A DNA stretch of 64,000 nucleotides from an uncultured Croceitalea sp. (lineage in GTDB: Bacteria; Bacteroidota; Bacteroidia; Flavobacteriales; Flavobacteriaceae): contig CANLXH010000003.1 in the NCBI GenBank assembly GCA_947495075.1, positions 186,001 through 250,000 of the forward strand, in the 5' to 3' direction. Both the position numbers and the translations under genes were made by a program. This document shows, one piece after another, positions 27,663 to 36,650 of this stretch. Every line of letters begins with the position of its first letter. Position 1 is the first letter of the stretch. Under the pieces are notes generated by a model. It worked only from the letters and a program-made list of their open reading frames with translations, made no database searches and had not been told where the DNA came from.

Positions 27663-28961
27663 ATGCAAACATCAAACACCATTGTAGTTTTATTAGCCAC
27701 TTTTCTTTTCTTCTCGTGCAAGACGGAGAAAAAAGAAATCGTTGAAGTAGAAAAATTCCAATTTGCTGCACCTGAGGAAGTGGGGATGATTGCAGATAGC
27801 CTTGCTAAAATTGATGCTTTGGTTATGGGATATGTAGAAGCTAAAAAATACCCAGGAGCAGTTACGCTAATTGCTAAAGACGGTAAAATTATTTATGAAT
27901 CCGAAGTGGGCTGGTCAGATTCCACAAGAACAGAACCTTATCGCAAAGACCATTTGTTTCGTATGGCGTCTATGACAAAACCGCTTGTATCAGTTGCTGC
28001 TATGCAATTAGTAGAAGCTGGAAAGTTAAAATTAGATGACCCTGTAGGAAAATATATTCCTTCATTTAACGAAACCGAGGTGCTTACGGATTTTAATCCG
28101 GTTGATACTACTTGGACTAGCACTACAACAACGAACATTCCAACAGTAAAACAATTGCTGACCCATACCGCTGGGGTTCCCTACGGGTTTATGAACCCTC
28201 CTGTAAATGGTGCCATACTAACCAAACACGGTATTCCAGATTTGAGTACGCACTTACCAATAACCATAGAAGAGACAGCTAGTAAATTAGGGGATTTACC
28301 GCTGATGCATGAACCCGGAGCAAAATGGATGTATGGCCTTAATACAGATGTTTTGGGGCGCGTGGTAGAAGTAGCCTCTGGGATGAAGTTAGATGCTTAT
28401 ATACGCGAAAATATTACAGAACCTATTGGAGCCGAAATGTTCGATTTTTACTTTAAAGATTCGCTTACTCAAAAATTAACCAAAGTGTTTTTAACTGGGC
28501 AAGATGGCACTGTTGTGCAAGCTCCAGACAATATGGGTCCATTTTACATACCCAATTACCCAACTGAAGGGGCAAAAACCTATCTATCTGGTGGCAGTGG
28601 GATGACAGGAACAGCTAGGGACTATTTCTTGTTTTGCCAAGCGATGCTAAATGATGGAAAATTAGGTAAAGCCCAGCTACTAAAACCAGAAACTGCCCAA
28701 GCCATGCATAAACCTCAGCTAGATACGATTACTTTTCCTTGGGGTACTGGGAGTTTTGGACACGGTTTTCACGTGGCTAAGGGTGAAACTTCAAGGCCAG
28801 ATGGTACCTATAGTTGGGGTGGTGCTTTTAGTACTACCTTTTGGATAGACCCAACAAATGAGATAGTTTTTATACAGCTAAGACAGGTGTTACAGTCCCC
28901 TTATAATCAAGAAATTGATGGGAAACTGGAAGAGCTAGTTTATAGTGCTTTTAGTGAATAA
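27663..28961 (+). CDS. Serine hydrolase, beta-lactamase class C/esterase family lipoprotein
   Basis: A 432-residue lipoprotein (signal to FFSC, about residue 19). The fold belongs to penicillin-binding/class C beta-lactamase-related enzymes. The SxxK motif is ASMTKPL with catalytic Ser and Lys, the YxN motif is MYGLNTD, and the third box HGFHVAKGE replaces KTG. The lid region has LLTHTAGVPYGF. Such proteins are mostly esterases or D-amino-acid amidases rather than antibiotic-inactivating enzymes; substrate not determined. Confidence 0.88.
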   Translation: MQTSNTIVVLLATFLFFSCKTEKKEIVEVEKFQFAAPEEVGMIADSLAKIDALVMGYVEAKKYPGAVTLIAKDGKIIYESEVGWSDSTRTEPYRKDHLFRMASMTKPLVSVAAMQLVEAGKLKLDDPVGKYIPSFNETEVLTDFNPVDTTWTSTTTTNIPTVKQLLTHTAGVPYGFMNPPVNGAILTKHGIPDLSTHLPITIEETASKLGDLPLMHEPGAKWMYGLNTDVLGRVVEVASGMKLDAYIRENITEPIGAEMFDFYFKDSLTQKLTKVFLTGQDGTVVQAPDNMGPFYIPNYPTEGAKTYLSGGSGMTGTARDYFLFCQAMLNDGKLGKAQLLKPETAQAMHKPQLDTITFPWGTGSFGHGFHVAKGETSRPDGTYSWGGAFSTTFWIDPTNEIVFIQLRQVLQSPYNQEIDGKLEELVYSAFSE

Positions 28962-29140
28962 AAAGTAATCACATAAAAGAAATATAGTTACAAGTGACTA
29001 TATACAATTGTTGTAGCAAATTTCCAATGAGAACTATCCTGAACTTCATTTAATATTTTTTATAGAATAACCTCATGTGATATTCACACGCCCCTTGTGC
29101 ACTTCGTCATTTACTATTAAATAAATAGACCCTTGGTAAT

Positions 29141-29148
29141 TAATTTTG
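29141..29148 (+). promoter_or_regulatory. -7 promoter element for the SBBP gene
   Basis: TAATTTTG matches TAnnTTTG, 22 bp before the ATG at 29170. No clear TTG is at the -33 position. Confidence 0.35.
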
Positions 29149-29169
29149 ATTTTAAAATAAATCATAATC

Positions 29170-30606
29170 ATGAAGAAACTATTAATTACAGTAATGACTA
29201 TTATCATTTTTTCAAAAATTGACTTATATAGTCAAGAATTGTCACCTTCAATCCTTTACTCAACATACTACGGAAACATTGGAACAGATGACGCAGATGT
29301 TGTTACTGTCGACCTAGCTGGAAACACATACTTAGGTTGTCACTCAAATTCAGTAAGCTTACCAGGTTATAAAAATCACCCTTACACGCTTAGCGGGGGA
29401 ATGGACGCTTTTGTTGTAAAGCTAAATAATAAAGGTAAAGAGGTAAACTACTTAACTCATCTTGGTGGATCAAAATGGGATGCAGTTCAAGGTATCGTAT
29501 CAGATTCCGTCGGAAATATCTACGCAATTGGTACTACATATTCATCTGATTTCCCAATACATTCAAATGGTTTTCAATCCAAATTTGGAGGAAAAAGTGA
29601 TGCATTTGTGGTTAAACTTAATCCTGAAGGAAAAGTAGTCTGGTCAACTTTTCTTGGTGGAAGTAAAGATGAAGATGGCAGAGGTATCACCATTGGTCAA
29701 GATGGTAATATTTATATTGTTGGGCGAACTGCGTCAAATGACTTCCCTACCTCTAGTGGAACTTTACAGTCAAAATTAGCTGGTGGAATTGACGCTTTCA
29801 TTACAACTCTTGATTCTAATGGAAAAATGGTAACATCAACTTATCTGGGTGGATCTGGCGACGATGTAGGTTTCGCAATAGCGTTAGACAGTAGTAATCA
29901 ACTCTATATTGCGGGCACCACTAATTCATTAAATTTCCCCATAAAAAATGCTATACAAGAGAAAAACAAAGGAAAAGATGATGCATTTTTAGCAGTAATT
30001 GACCCAACTGGATCAGTTATTAAATTTGCTAGTTATTTTGGAGGAGAAAAATCTGAGAGACTCTACAATATTGATCTTAACTCTTCTGGAGATGTATTTA
30101 TGATAGGATTTACTAACTCATTTGACTACCCAACTACAGCTGGTACGTTCCAATCTGAATTTGGAGGTGTTAGAGATGCTTTTATTACTCGACTAAACCT
30201 ACAAAAGAGAGAAATTGTATATTCTACTTATTTAGGAGGAGAAAATAATGATGATCCTAGAAATCTTGCAGTTGATGAAAAAGGGAATACAGTTATTGTA
30301 GGCTATACAGCTTCCAAAAATTTCCCTACAATTAACAATCAAACGACCAAACTACGTGGTCGAGATGACGCATTTGTTACAATCCTTGACTCGAGTGGAT
30401 CGTTTCTTCATTATTCCACTTTTTTTGGTGGAGAAGGAAGGGATTTTTTTGAAGGTATCGCTCTTGGAACTGATGGTTTATTAACAGTATCGGGAGGGTC
30501 AGGTTCAACTGATTTTCCAACAGTAAACGCAATACAAGATACTTTTGTTCCAGGCGGTCGATTTGATATCGTTGTTGCCTGCTTTATGATTCCAAAATAT
30601 AAATAG
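29170..30606 (+). CDS. SBBP-repeat secreted beta-propeller protein
   Basis: A 478-residue exported protein: signal peptide (about 1-21, ending YSQ) and then seven or more repeats of about 55 residues. Each repeat has an S-T(Y/F)(L/F)GG strand, an I-D--GN-Y--G-T-S-DFPT strand and a D-AF---L segment, the SBBP (seven-bladed beta-propeller) pattern. It has no C-terminal sorting domain and no catalytic motif. Function unknown. A LytS-type kinase gene starts 115 bp downstream on the same strand, so the protein might act in the same pathway, which is inference. Confidence 0.85.
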   Translation: MKKLLITVMTIIIFSKIDLYSQELSPSILYSTYYGNIGTDDADVVTVDLAGNTYLGCHSNSVSLPGYKNHPYTLSGGMDAFVVKLNNKGKEVNYLTHLGGSKWDAVQGIVSDSVGNIYAIGTTYSSDFPIHSNGFQSKFGGKSDAFVVKLNPEGKVVWSTFLGGSKDEDGRGITIGQDGNIYIVGRTASNDFPTSSGTLQSKLAGGIDAFITTLDSNGKMVTSTYLGGSGDDVGFAIALDSSNQLYIAGTTNSLNFPIKNAIQEKNKGKDDAFLAVIDPTGSVIKFASYFGGEKSERLYNIDLNSSGDVFMIGFTNSFDYPTTAGTFQSEFGGVRDAFITRLNLQKREIVYSTYLGGENNDDPRNLAVDEKGNTVIVGYTASKNFPTINNQTTKLRGRDDAFVTILDSSGSFLHYSTFFGGEGRDFFEGIALGTDGLLTVSGGSGSTDFPTVNAIQDTFVPGGRFDIVVACFMIPKYK

Positions 30607-30721
30607 CATCATAGTAGTTCTGGTAAATTACATTGTGTCAATAGCTTAAATATAATTATATTAAGTAAATATAGAGGAAGTACCTTTAACTTAAAAATCG
30701 AATCTTAATCTTTATATAAAA

Positions 30722-32452
30722 TTGAAATTACTTCTAATATTAAGTTTTCTTTTAAATGTAACATCTGTCAATGACATTCCTGAATATTCTGGGAGTGTTA
30801 TTGATTTAAGCACCTATAATATTTCTACTCTATACAAAGGAAGCAAAAAACAATTTGTAGCTAATAAATTAAATGTTATAGGCATTTATGATATTGTGAG
30901 TAAAAAGAAAGGATTATGGTATGTGACAATGGATTTCAAAATCACTAAAGAGACTATTAACAATGGTGATATCTGGTTACAATTTCGCACTAATATAAAT
31001 GCAGCAACGGTATACTTGAATGGGGGTTTTTTTTTTAGAAATGGAATAGTTGAAAATTTATCTCAAGCAAAAACTGGTGGTAAAAATTTAGTAAGAAAAA
31101 AAATTCCAAAAGAGTATCTGGTAAATGGAAATAACAAAATTGAAATAGAATTCACGAATTACAAAAATAAAACGGGTGCCATTTTTAGGGATGTATCTAT
31201 TGGTAGCTTTGAAGCATTTCAAAAACATACAGCTGTAATGACGACGGCACCCATTTTCTTATTTGGTGTCTTTATGTTCTTCTTAATTATAAACTTAGTT
31301 CTGTACTTTTCATTAGACCAAAAAGAAGTATTTCTTTTTTTGACAATTTTATTTTTAATCAATAGTTTGTTAGTTGGTTATGAAGTGCTTTATTGGAATG
31401 GCTTTGTCTCAGCTTCATCTTTTATTCATAGCTATACACTTCGAAGTGTTTTAGAATATAGCATATATTTTATATTACTTTTTATTTTATATTTTGAATA
31501 TAAATATGAAAAAAGAATTCTTTTATTTTCAATTCTAGCTTTTATAGCGATTTATATTTGTGCTACTTTACTGAACATAAATATTGTCGTTGCTCTCAGC
31601 TTGTTGCCTTTTGGTATAAGTTTACTTGCCTCGTTAAAAAGAGGAAAGTATAGAAACATTATTACACTATCATTATTTATATTATTTCTTCTCAATTACT
31701 TGGACGATCGTAATGTTATTGAAGATTACGATTTTGTAAATAGTAATTTTATAATTACATCTATGGCTTATAAGTTAGATAGTCTTGCCGTAGTCATTTT
31801 TGCACTTGTTATGATTTTCATTTCAGCAAAAGGAATATTATCTAAGACAAAATCTCTTAATGAAGCAAAACTTAAATTAGAACGTCTTGAATACCAATTT
31901 TTGCAAAAGAGAATTTTACCTCATTTTATAATAAACTCTTTAACATCTTTACAACAACTGATATTAAAAGATCCTGAAGTAGCAAATGAAATGATTGAAG
32001 CATTATCAGAAGAGTTTCATTTATTATCTATAATGAGTAAGAAGAAACTTGTTCCTATTAAACAAGAAATTGAAATATGTAAAGCGTATCTTAAAATTAT
32101 GAGCATTCAACAAAAGGCCAATTATAAAATGAGGATACGTGGAATTCTTGGTGATGAAATGATTCCGCCTATAGTTATTCATACTCTTGTCGAAAATGGA
32201 ATTACTCACGGATATTCTGGTAATCAAAATGCTAACTTTGAATTAAGTAAGCAAGAAACATCAAGCTCAATGCTGTATCGTCTTTTTAATGATAGTAGCA
32301 CAAAAACTACAAATTTAATGCTTACCTCGGGCACAGGTCTAAAGTACGTAGAAGCTAGGTTAGAAGAATGTTACCCAGGAAAATGGACGTTAAATTCAAA
32401 TAAAATCGAAAATGGGTGGGAGTCTATTATTGAAATCAAATACAATTTATGA
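30722..32452 (+). CDS. LytS-type histidine kinase with extracellular sensor and 7TM region (TTG start)
   Basis: A 576-residue kinase. The only start giving a signal peptide (MKLLLILSFLLNVTSV) is TTG 30722; an in-frame stop lies just upstream. An N-terminal extracellular beta-sandwich (about 20-175) resembles the 7TMR-DISM ligand-binding domain. About seven hydrophobic helices (180-380) follow, then the PF06580-type kinase domain: His401 in LPHFIINSLTSLQQL and N box HTLVENGITHG. The G2 motif is GTGLKYVEARLEE. The G1 region is weak (FNDSST). Four-base overlap with its LytTR regulator. Confidence 0.85.
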   Translation: MKLLLILSFLLNVTSVNDIPEYSGSVIDLSTYNISTLYKGSKKQFVANKLNVIGIYDIVSKKKGLWYVTMDFKITKETINNGDIWLQFRTNINAATVYLNGGFFFRNGIVENLSQAKTGGKNLVRKKIPKEYLVNGNNKIEIEFTNYKNKTGAIFRDVSIGSFEAFQKHTAVMTTAPIFLFGVFMFFLIINLVLYFSLDQKEVFLFLTILFLINSLLVGYEVLYWNGFVSASSFIHSYTLRSVLEYSIYFILLFILYFEYKYEKRILLFSILAFIAIYICATLLNINIVVALSLLPFGISLLASLKRGKYRNIITLSLFILFLLNYLDDRNVIEDYDFVNSNFIITSMAYKLDSLAVVIFALVMIFISAKGILSKTKSLNEAKLKLERLEYQFLQKRILPHFIINSLTSLQQLILKDPEVANEMIEALSEEFHLLSIMSKKKLVPIKQEIEICKAYLKIMSIQQKANYKMRIRGILGDEMIPPIVIHTLVENGITHGYSGNQNANFELSKQETSSSMLYRLFNDSSTKTTNLMLTSGTGLKYVEARLEECYPGKWTLNSNKIENGWESIIEIKYNL

Positions 32453-33141
32453 AAGTTTTAATCGTAGAAGACGTCACTCTTGTTGCAGATCGTATTTCTG
32501 ACTTGGCAAAAAAACACTTAAGTGATTGTAAAGTTAAAATATCACATACTTTAGAAGACGCCCATTATTCTATTTCTGAAGAAGTGTATGACTTATTATT
32601 TCTAGACCTTAATTTAAATGGTAAAAATGGATTTAAACTTCTTCAATCTGTTACAGCATCATCTTTTCAAACAATTATAATTACGGCAAACAGAGAAAAA
32701 GCATCTATTGCTTTTGATTATGGTGTTTTAGATTTTATAAATAAACCAATTGTAGAAAAACGATTCAAGATTGCTGTTGACAGGTTTCTAAACGGTAATG
32801 GCGCCTATCGTGAAAAACTAAAATATCTAACTATTAAATCTAAAGGAGTAATTAGTTTAATTAAAATTGAAGATATTGAGTTTTTGAAAGCTTCCGGAAA
32901 TTATTCAGAGATACACACTATTCAAAAACGTTGTTTTTTGCATGATAAAAATTTAGAGAAGTTAACAAAAATTCTTCCTGATAATTTTTTAAGAATACAT
33001 CGTTCTTATATTGTTATCAAAACGAAAATACACAAAGTTATTAAACACGGTGGAGGAAAATATAGTTTAGAGTTAACAAGTGGTGAAACAGTACCTTTAA
33101 GTCGTGCTATGTTTAAGGAATTCTTTTTAAATGATTATTGA
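32449..33141 (+). CDS. LytTR-family response regulator
   Basis: A 230-residue regulator. The receiver domain has Glu7/Asp8, phospho-acceptor Asp53 (LLFLDLNLNGKNG) and Lys at NKPI. The LytTR DNA-binding domain (about 120-228) shows IEFLKASGNYSEIHT and FLRIHRSYIV. The start overlaps the kinase stop (ATGA), so the two are coupled. The target genes are unknown; the SBBP gene upstream is a candidate. Confidence 0.92.
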   Translation: MKVLIVEDVTLVADRISDLAKKHLSDCKVKISHTLEDAHYSISEEVYDLLFLDLNLNGKNGFKLLQSVTASSFQTIIITANREKASIAFDYGVLDFINKPIVEKRFKIAVDRFLNGNGAYREKLKYLTIKSKGVISLIKIEDIEFLKASGNYSEIHTIQKRCFLHDKNLEKLTKILPDNFLRIHRSYIVIKTKIHKVIKHGGGKYSLELTSGETVPLSRAMFKEFFLNDY

Positions 33142-33149
33142 AATAAAAC

Positions 33150-33630
33150 TTGCTACAACACCGTGTATAATTTATTGCTAGTAAAGACTTACTTACGAAA
33201 ATCCTCGCGGATTTTCTATTCGGTTTGTATTTGCTAAATTAGTTGCTGAAACACGCAACAAAATCATACACAACACGTTAGAGCACATTCAGCTGAAGCT
33301 GACTTTTTTTGCTACGTGCTACGCACTCCCGCCCAAAAAGATATGTGCTCTAACGACCTGCTAAACCAAATTGCTAAGTACATTATTGCTACAAACAGCT
33401 CTCAGCTGTCCGCTCAAGCGGCTAACGTGCAATAACATAAGCTAAAACTCAATTTGGCCCGATAATTTATACTCCCAATACCGTAAAATCCAACAAGGGA
33501 ACATCCGCTATCGCAGACTCCTTGGTGAACAATGACATGTGATAACACCAAAGTCCGATTCACACAGCATTGTTAAAAGGATTTTGCTATATTTCCGTAG
33601 AAATCATCGAACTGCATTTAGCAGGTCGTT
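33150..33630. repeat. Three abutting inverted-repeat elements (552-bp intergenic region)
   Basis: Element 1: imperfect arms GTGTATAATTTATTGC (33163-33178) and GCAACAAAATCATACAC (33255-33271), with an inner hairpin GAAAATCC/GGATTTTC (33197-33216). Element 2: perfect arms GTTAGAGCACAT (33277-33288) and ATGTGCTCTAAC (33343-33354). Element 3: perfect arms AACGACCTGCTAAA (33352-33365) and TTTAGCAGGTCGTT (33617-33630). The elements meet end to end, sharing the GTTAG and AAC bases. No protein gene is seen between 33142 and 33694. They look like small non-autonomous repeats. Confidence 0.7.
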
Positions 33631-33694
33631 GGCAAACATCATAAAAATTTAAACAATGACTAAGAATTATACTTTAGAACTGGAATAAACTATA

Positions 33695-34390
33695 TTATAA
33701 TTTTACTAAAACTTCCATTTTTTTAAAAACAATAACCTTATACATAGCACTGACTGGGACTTTATTATTTTCAATTAACAAATGTGTCTTGGTTGCCTTT
33801 GTAACTCTATCCAAATTAACAATATATGATTTATGTGTACGTTGGAAGTTTTCAGATAATAGGGTGGTAATATTAATAAGCGTTTCGGAGATCAGGTACA
33901 TTCTTGAATCTGTAAATAATTTCAAATAATTTCCAAAACTCTGAATATAGAGAATTGATTTAAATGAAATATTAACAGGTATTCCATCATGTTTTATTTG
34001 AAGTTCTTCACTTTCTTTATTTTTTTTAGTTTGTGTTATTTTTGAAGATGAAACTTTGTTTATTGCTTTCAAAAAGCGTTCAATTTTTATTGGTTTCAAT
34101 AGATAGTCTATAACACCATAATTATAACTTTCTAATGCATATTCGGAGTAAGCCGTAGTCAAAATAATTTTAGGTGGTTTTATCATAGAACGCAAAATTT
34201 CCATGCCATTAAGTTCAGGCATTTCTATATCAAGAAAAATGAGATCAAGGTCATTTTGCTGAGTGAAATTGATAAATTCAAGTGGATTTCCTGTACTTAA
34301 TACTAATTCTAAATTGTCAATTTTAGAGCAATACTCCTCTAACACTTTACGTGCTAGTATTTCGTCATCTATAATACCAACTTTAATCAT
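33695..34390 (-). CDS. LytTR-family response regulator
   Basis: A 231-residue regulator: receiver with Asp8/Asp9, phospho-acceptor Asp54 (LIFLDIEMPELNG), Thr at ILTTAYS and Lys at LKPI. A LytTR domain follows (about 135-230; ILYIQSFGNYLKLF and FQRTHKSYIVNLD). Its start overlaps the kinase end by 8 bases. It is the second LytTR system of the window, facing the one at 32449 across the repeat cluster, but the sequences are clearly different paralogues. Confidence 0.92.
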   Translation of the reverse strand: MIKVGIIDDEILARKVLEEYCSKIDNLELVLSTGNPLEFINFTQQNDLDLIFLDIEMPELNGMEILRSMIKPPKIILTTAYSEYALESYNYGVIDYLLKPIKIERFLKAINKVSSSKITQTKKNKESEELQIKHDGIPVNISFKSILYIQSFGNYLKLFTDSRMYLISETLINITTLLSENFQRTHKSYIVNLDRVTKATKTHLLIENNKVPVSAMYKVIVFKKMEVLVKL

Positions 34391-35402
34391 TAACTGTTTT
34401 TTTAAATTTCGAAACTGCTAAATCAATAGATAAATTTATACGATATTTTTCTTCTTTATCATCAATTTCCAATACGTGAGAGTTAGGATATAAAAGATTT
34501 AAACGTCTTCTCACATTTTCGAGACCCAGTCCTGTTCTTTTCAATGAAGAAACTTTGTGAGGCTTTGAATTATCAACACAAAAGTGAAGCGTGGAGTTTT
34601 TTATAATGGCAGAAATATCAATGGTACTCTGTTTATTCGTACTTTGGGCACCATGTTTAACAGCATTTTCAACAAATGGAATTAGCAACATCGGAGAAAT
34701 CCTTAAGCCGGACAAATCTCCGTCAATTAAAAATTCAATAGTACAACGATTACTCAATCTTTTTTCTTCAAGAAATAAATAGTTTTCTATAAACTCAAGC
34801 TCTTCTTTTAATAAAACGGTCTCTTTTTTAGAACTCTCTAATTGATACCGCATTAATTCTGAAAGCTGCATGACAAGGTCTGGAGTTTCTAATGATTGTT
34901 TCCGCGAAAGCGAATAAATACTATTTAAAGAATTGAATAAAAAATGTGGATTTACCTGTGCTTTTAAATAATTAAGCTCCATTTCTTTTTGTAATTTTTC
35001 CTTTTCGTCATTTTCTCTTTGGATGATCATATTTCTTCTTAAAAAAAAGGCAGCCATTCCGGCTCCAGTAGTATAAATAAGATAGAAAAAGAATTTAGAA
35101 ATATCTAACCAGCCATCTTTCTCATTTCCCTTTAAATAAGAAACTAAAAATATGCTCCCAATGAGTAAGATGCCATATAAAAAATAGCGTCTCTTATCTA
35201 AAAAAAAAGGAATGAGAACAAAATGATTTATCCAAATGATGGCCATAATGGCTATTGTATAATTAAGATCATGTAAGAAAAAAGAATAATTAGTATCATA
35301 TCGATCTATGAATAACCATCCACTCATTAGTTCAAGAATAAGCACCAATAAAAAGGCGCCTATGTTTATAAAAATTGTATTCCTTATTGACTTTTTAAGC
35401 AT
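34383..35402 (-). CDS. LytS/YehU-type sensor histidine kinase
   Basis: A 339-residue kinase with four N-terminal transmembrane helices (about 10-31, 45-68, 74-91 and 104-121), no extracellular sensor domain, then the PF06580 kinase core. His153 lies in QVNPHFLFNSLNSIY, the N box is PFVENAVKHGA and the G box region is RTGLGLENVRRRL. It pairs with the overlapping regulator downstream. The stimulus is unknown. The adjacent divergent esterase gene at 35620 may be a target, which is inference. Confidence 0.92.
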   Translation of the reverse strand: MLKKSIRNTIFINIGAFLLVLILELMSGWLFIDRYDTNYSFFLHDLNYTIAIMAIIWINHFVLIPFFLDKRRYFLYGILLIGSIFLVSYLKGNEKDGWLDISKFFFYLIYTTGAGMAAFFLRRNMIIQRENDEKEKLQKEMELNYLKAQVNPHFLFNSLNSIYSLSRKQSLETPDLVMQLSELMRYQLESSKKETVLLKEELEFIENYLFLEEKRLSNRCTIEFLIDGDLSGLRISPMLLIPFVENAVKHGAQSTNKQSTIDISAIIKNSTLHFCVDNSKPHKVSSLKRTGLGLENVRRRLNLLYPNSHVLEIDDKEEKYRINLSIDLAVSKFKKTVND

Positions 35403-35619
35403 AAACTATTTTAATAGCTAATGAAGGTACTATTTACAAAAACAATATTCTTTAATTTCTTACAGAAGCCTTATATCAATGACGAAATGAATTTATCATT
35501 TAATTGTTGTGTTTATCCTATTAATGAATTTATACATTGAATATACCATACATTTATTCAAAATTTAAGTAAAAAATAAACATGAAAAACACAACAATTT
35601 TATAATAAAGAAAGAAAAC

Positions 35620-36411
35620 ATGAAAACAGCGAAATTATTAATATTGACATGTGCTTTATCGCTAAACATTGTCTTTGCTCAAGAAAATAAGGTAAACGAT
35701 GATACACCAAAGGCATATGAAATGCCCAGAACCCAGGTCATTCAGATCAGTAATTCTGAAACTGATACACTAAATACACTTTACATAAAACTGCCGGAAG
35801 GATATGAAGAAAACACAGATTTAAAATACCCTGTAATCTATTTTACTAATCCGTTAGAGAATATCGAAAGATTATCTGCGCTCAGCGAACATCTAATAAA
35901 AGACGTTATTATAGTTGGGCTTACCTGGTCAAAAGGAATAAACTATGGGAATTTGGATAGTTATGTGAAGTTTCTTCGTAACGATGTCTTTAAGATGGTA
36001 GAAAGCAAGTACCGCGCTAATGCTGAAAGACGTACCTATTTTGGATATTCTGCCGCTGCTTTAGTTGGTACATACATATTATCGAAACACACCAATACCT
36101 TTGAAAATTACATTCTTGGTGCTCCGGTTCTTGGAGTTGATCATGAAATCATACAGAAAATTTATGAACTTGAGTCTACTACGGCTGAAAAGCGAAAAAA
36201 ATTGAAGGCAAATGTTTTTTTTACATATGGCTCATTGGAAAAGGAGAAAGATATCAAGGGTTTCAAAAAATTTATTAATATGCTTAAAAATATAAACGAT
36301 GGAAATTTAACAGTAGAATATGTTGTAATTAAGGGTCTCGACCATCGAACAGCAGTGCCTATGGCTGCAGTACGGAGTATGTATTGGTTATCAGACTTGA
36401 TAAAAGAATAA
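35620..36411 (+). CDS. Secreted esterase (Fes/esterase-D-like alpha/beta hydrolase)
   Basis: A 263-residue exported protein with a signal peptide (about 1-20, NIVFAQ). It shows the alpha/beta hydrolase start YPVIYFTNP, the elbow FGYSAAALVGTY (Ser in GYSAA), and a C-terminal GLDHRTAVPMAA with the likely catalytic His. This is the layout of the putative esterase family that includes siderophore esterases and S-formylglutathione hydrolase relatives. Substrate unknown. It is divergent from the LytS/LytTR pair. Confidence 0.82.
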   Translation: MKTAKLLILTCALSLNIVFAQENKVNDDTPKAYEMPRTQVIQISNSETDTLNTLYIKLPEGYEENTDLKYPVIYFTNPLENIERLSALSEHLIKDVIIVGLTWSKGINYGNLDSYVKFLRNDVFKMVESKYRANAERRTYFGYSAAALVGTYILSKHTNTFENYILGAPVLGVDHEIIQKIYELESTTAEKRKKLKANVFFTYGSLEKEKDIKGFKKFINMLKNINDGNLTVEYVVIKGLDHRTAVPMAAVRSMYWLSDLIKE

Positions 36412-36542
36412 CGAATCTAAAACACAATATGTTTTATTTTGGTCATTTTTTATGAGTAGAAATTGACTGAAACTTAAAATCATGAAACAAATAAATCGAA
36501 TAATATTTATACTCACGTTTGGTAACAATGTATAAAAATAAT

Positions 36543-36577
36543 AGCGGCTTTGGTGCTTAATCAAAGTCGCTTTTTTA
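36543..36577 (+). terminator. Terminator after the esterase gene
   Basis: AGCGGCTTTG (36543-36552) pairs with CAAAGTCGCT (36562-36571), with one G-U pair, and is followed by a T run. Confidence 0.7.
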
Positions 36578-36650
36578 TATTTATAGGCAGTGTATTTTGG
36601 AAAAGATAGCATTTCAAATGCTGCTACTATTCTTATACTAAGCGTTCGAA

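Noticed and set aside
33142..33694. CRISPR array or integron cassette array
   Set aside because: No regularly spaced direct repeats, no cas genes, and the inverted-repeat ends do not meet the attC consensus.
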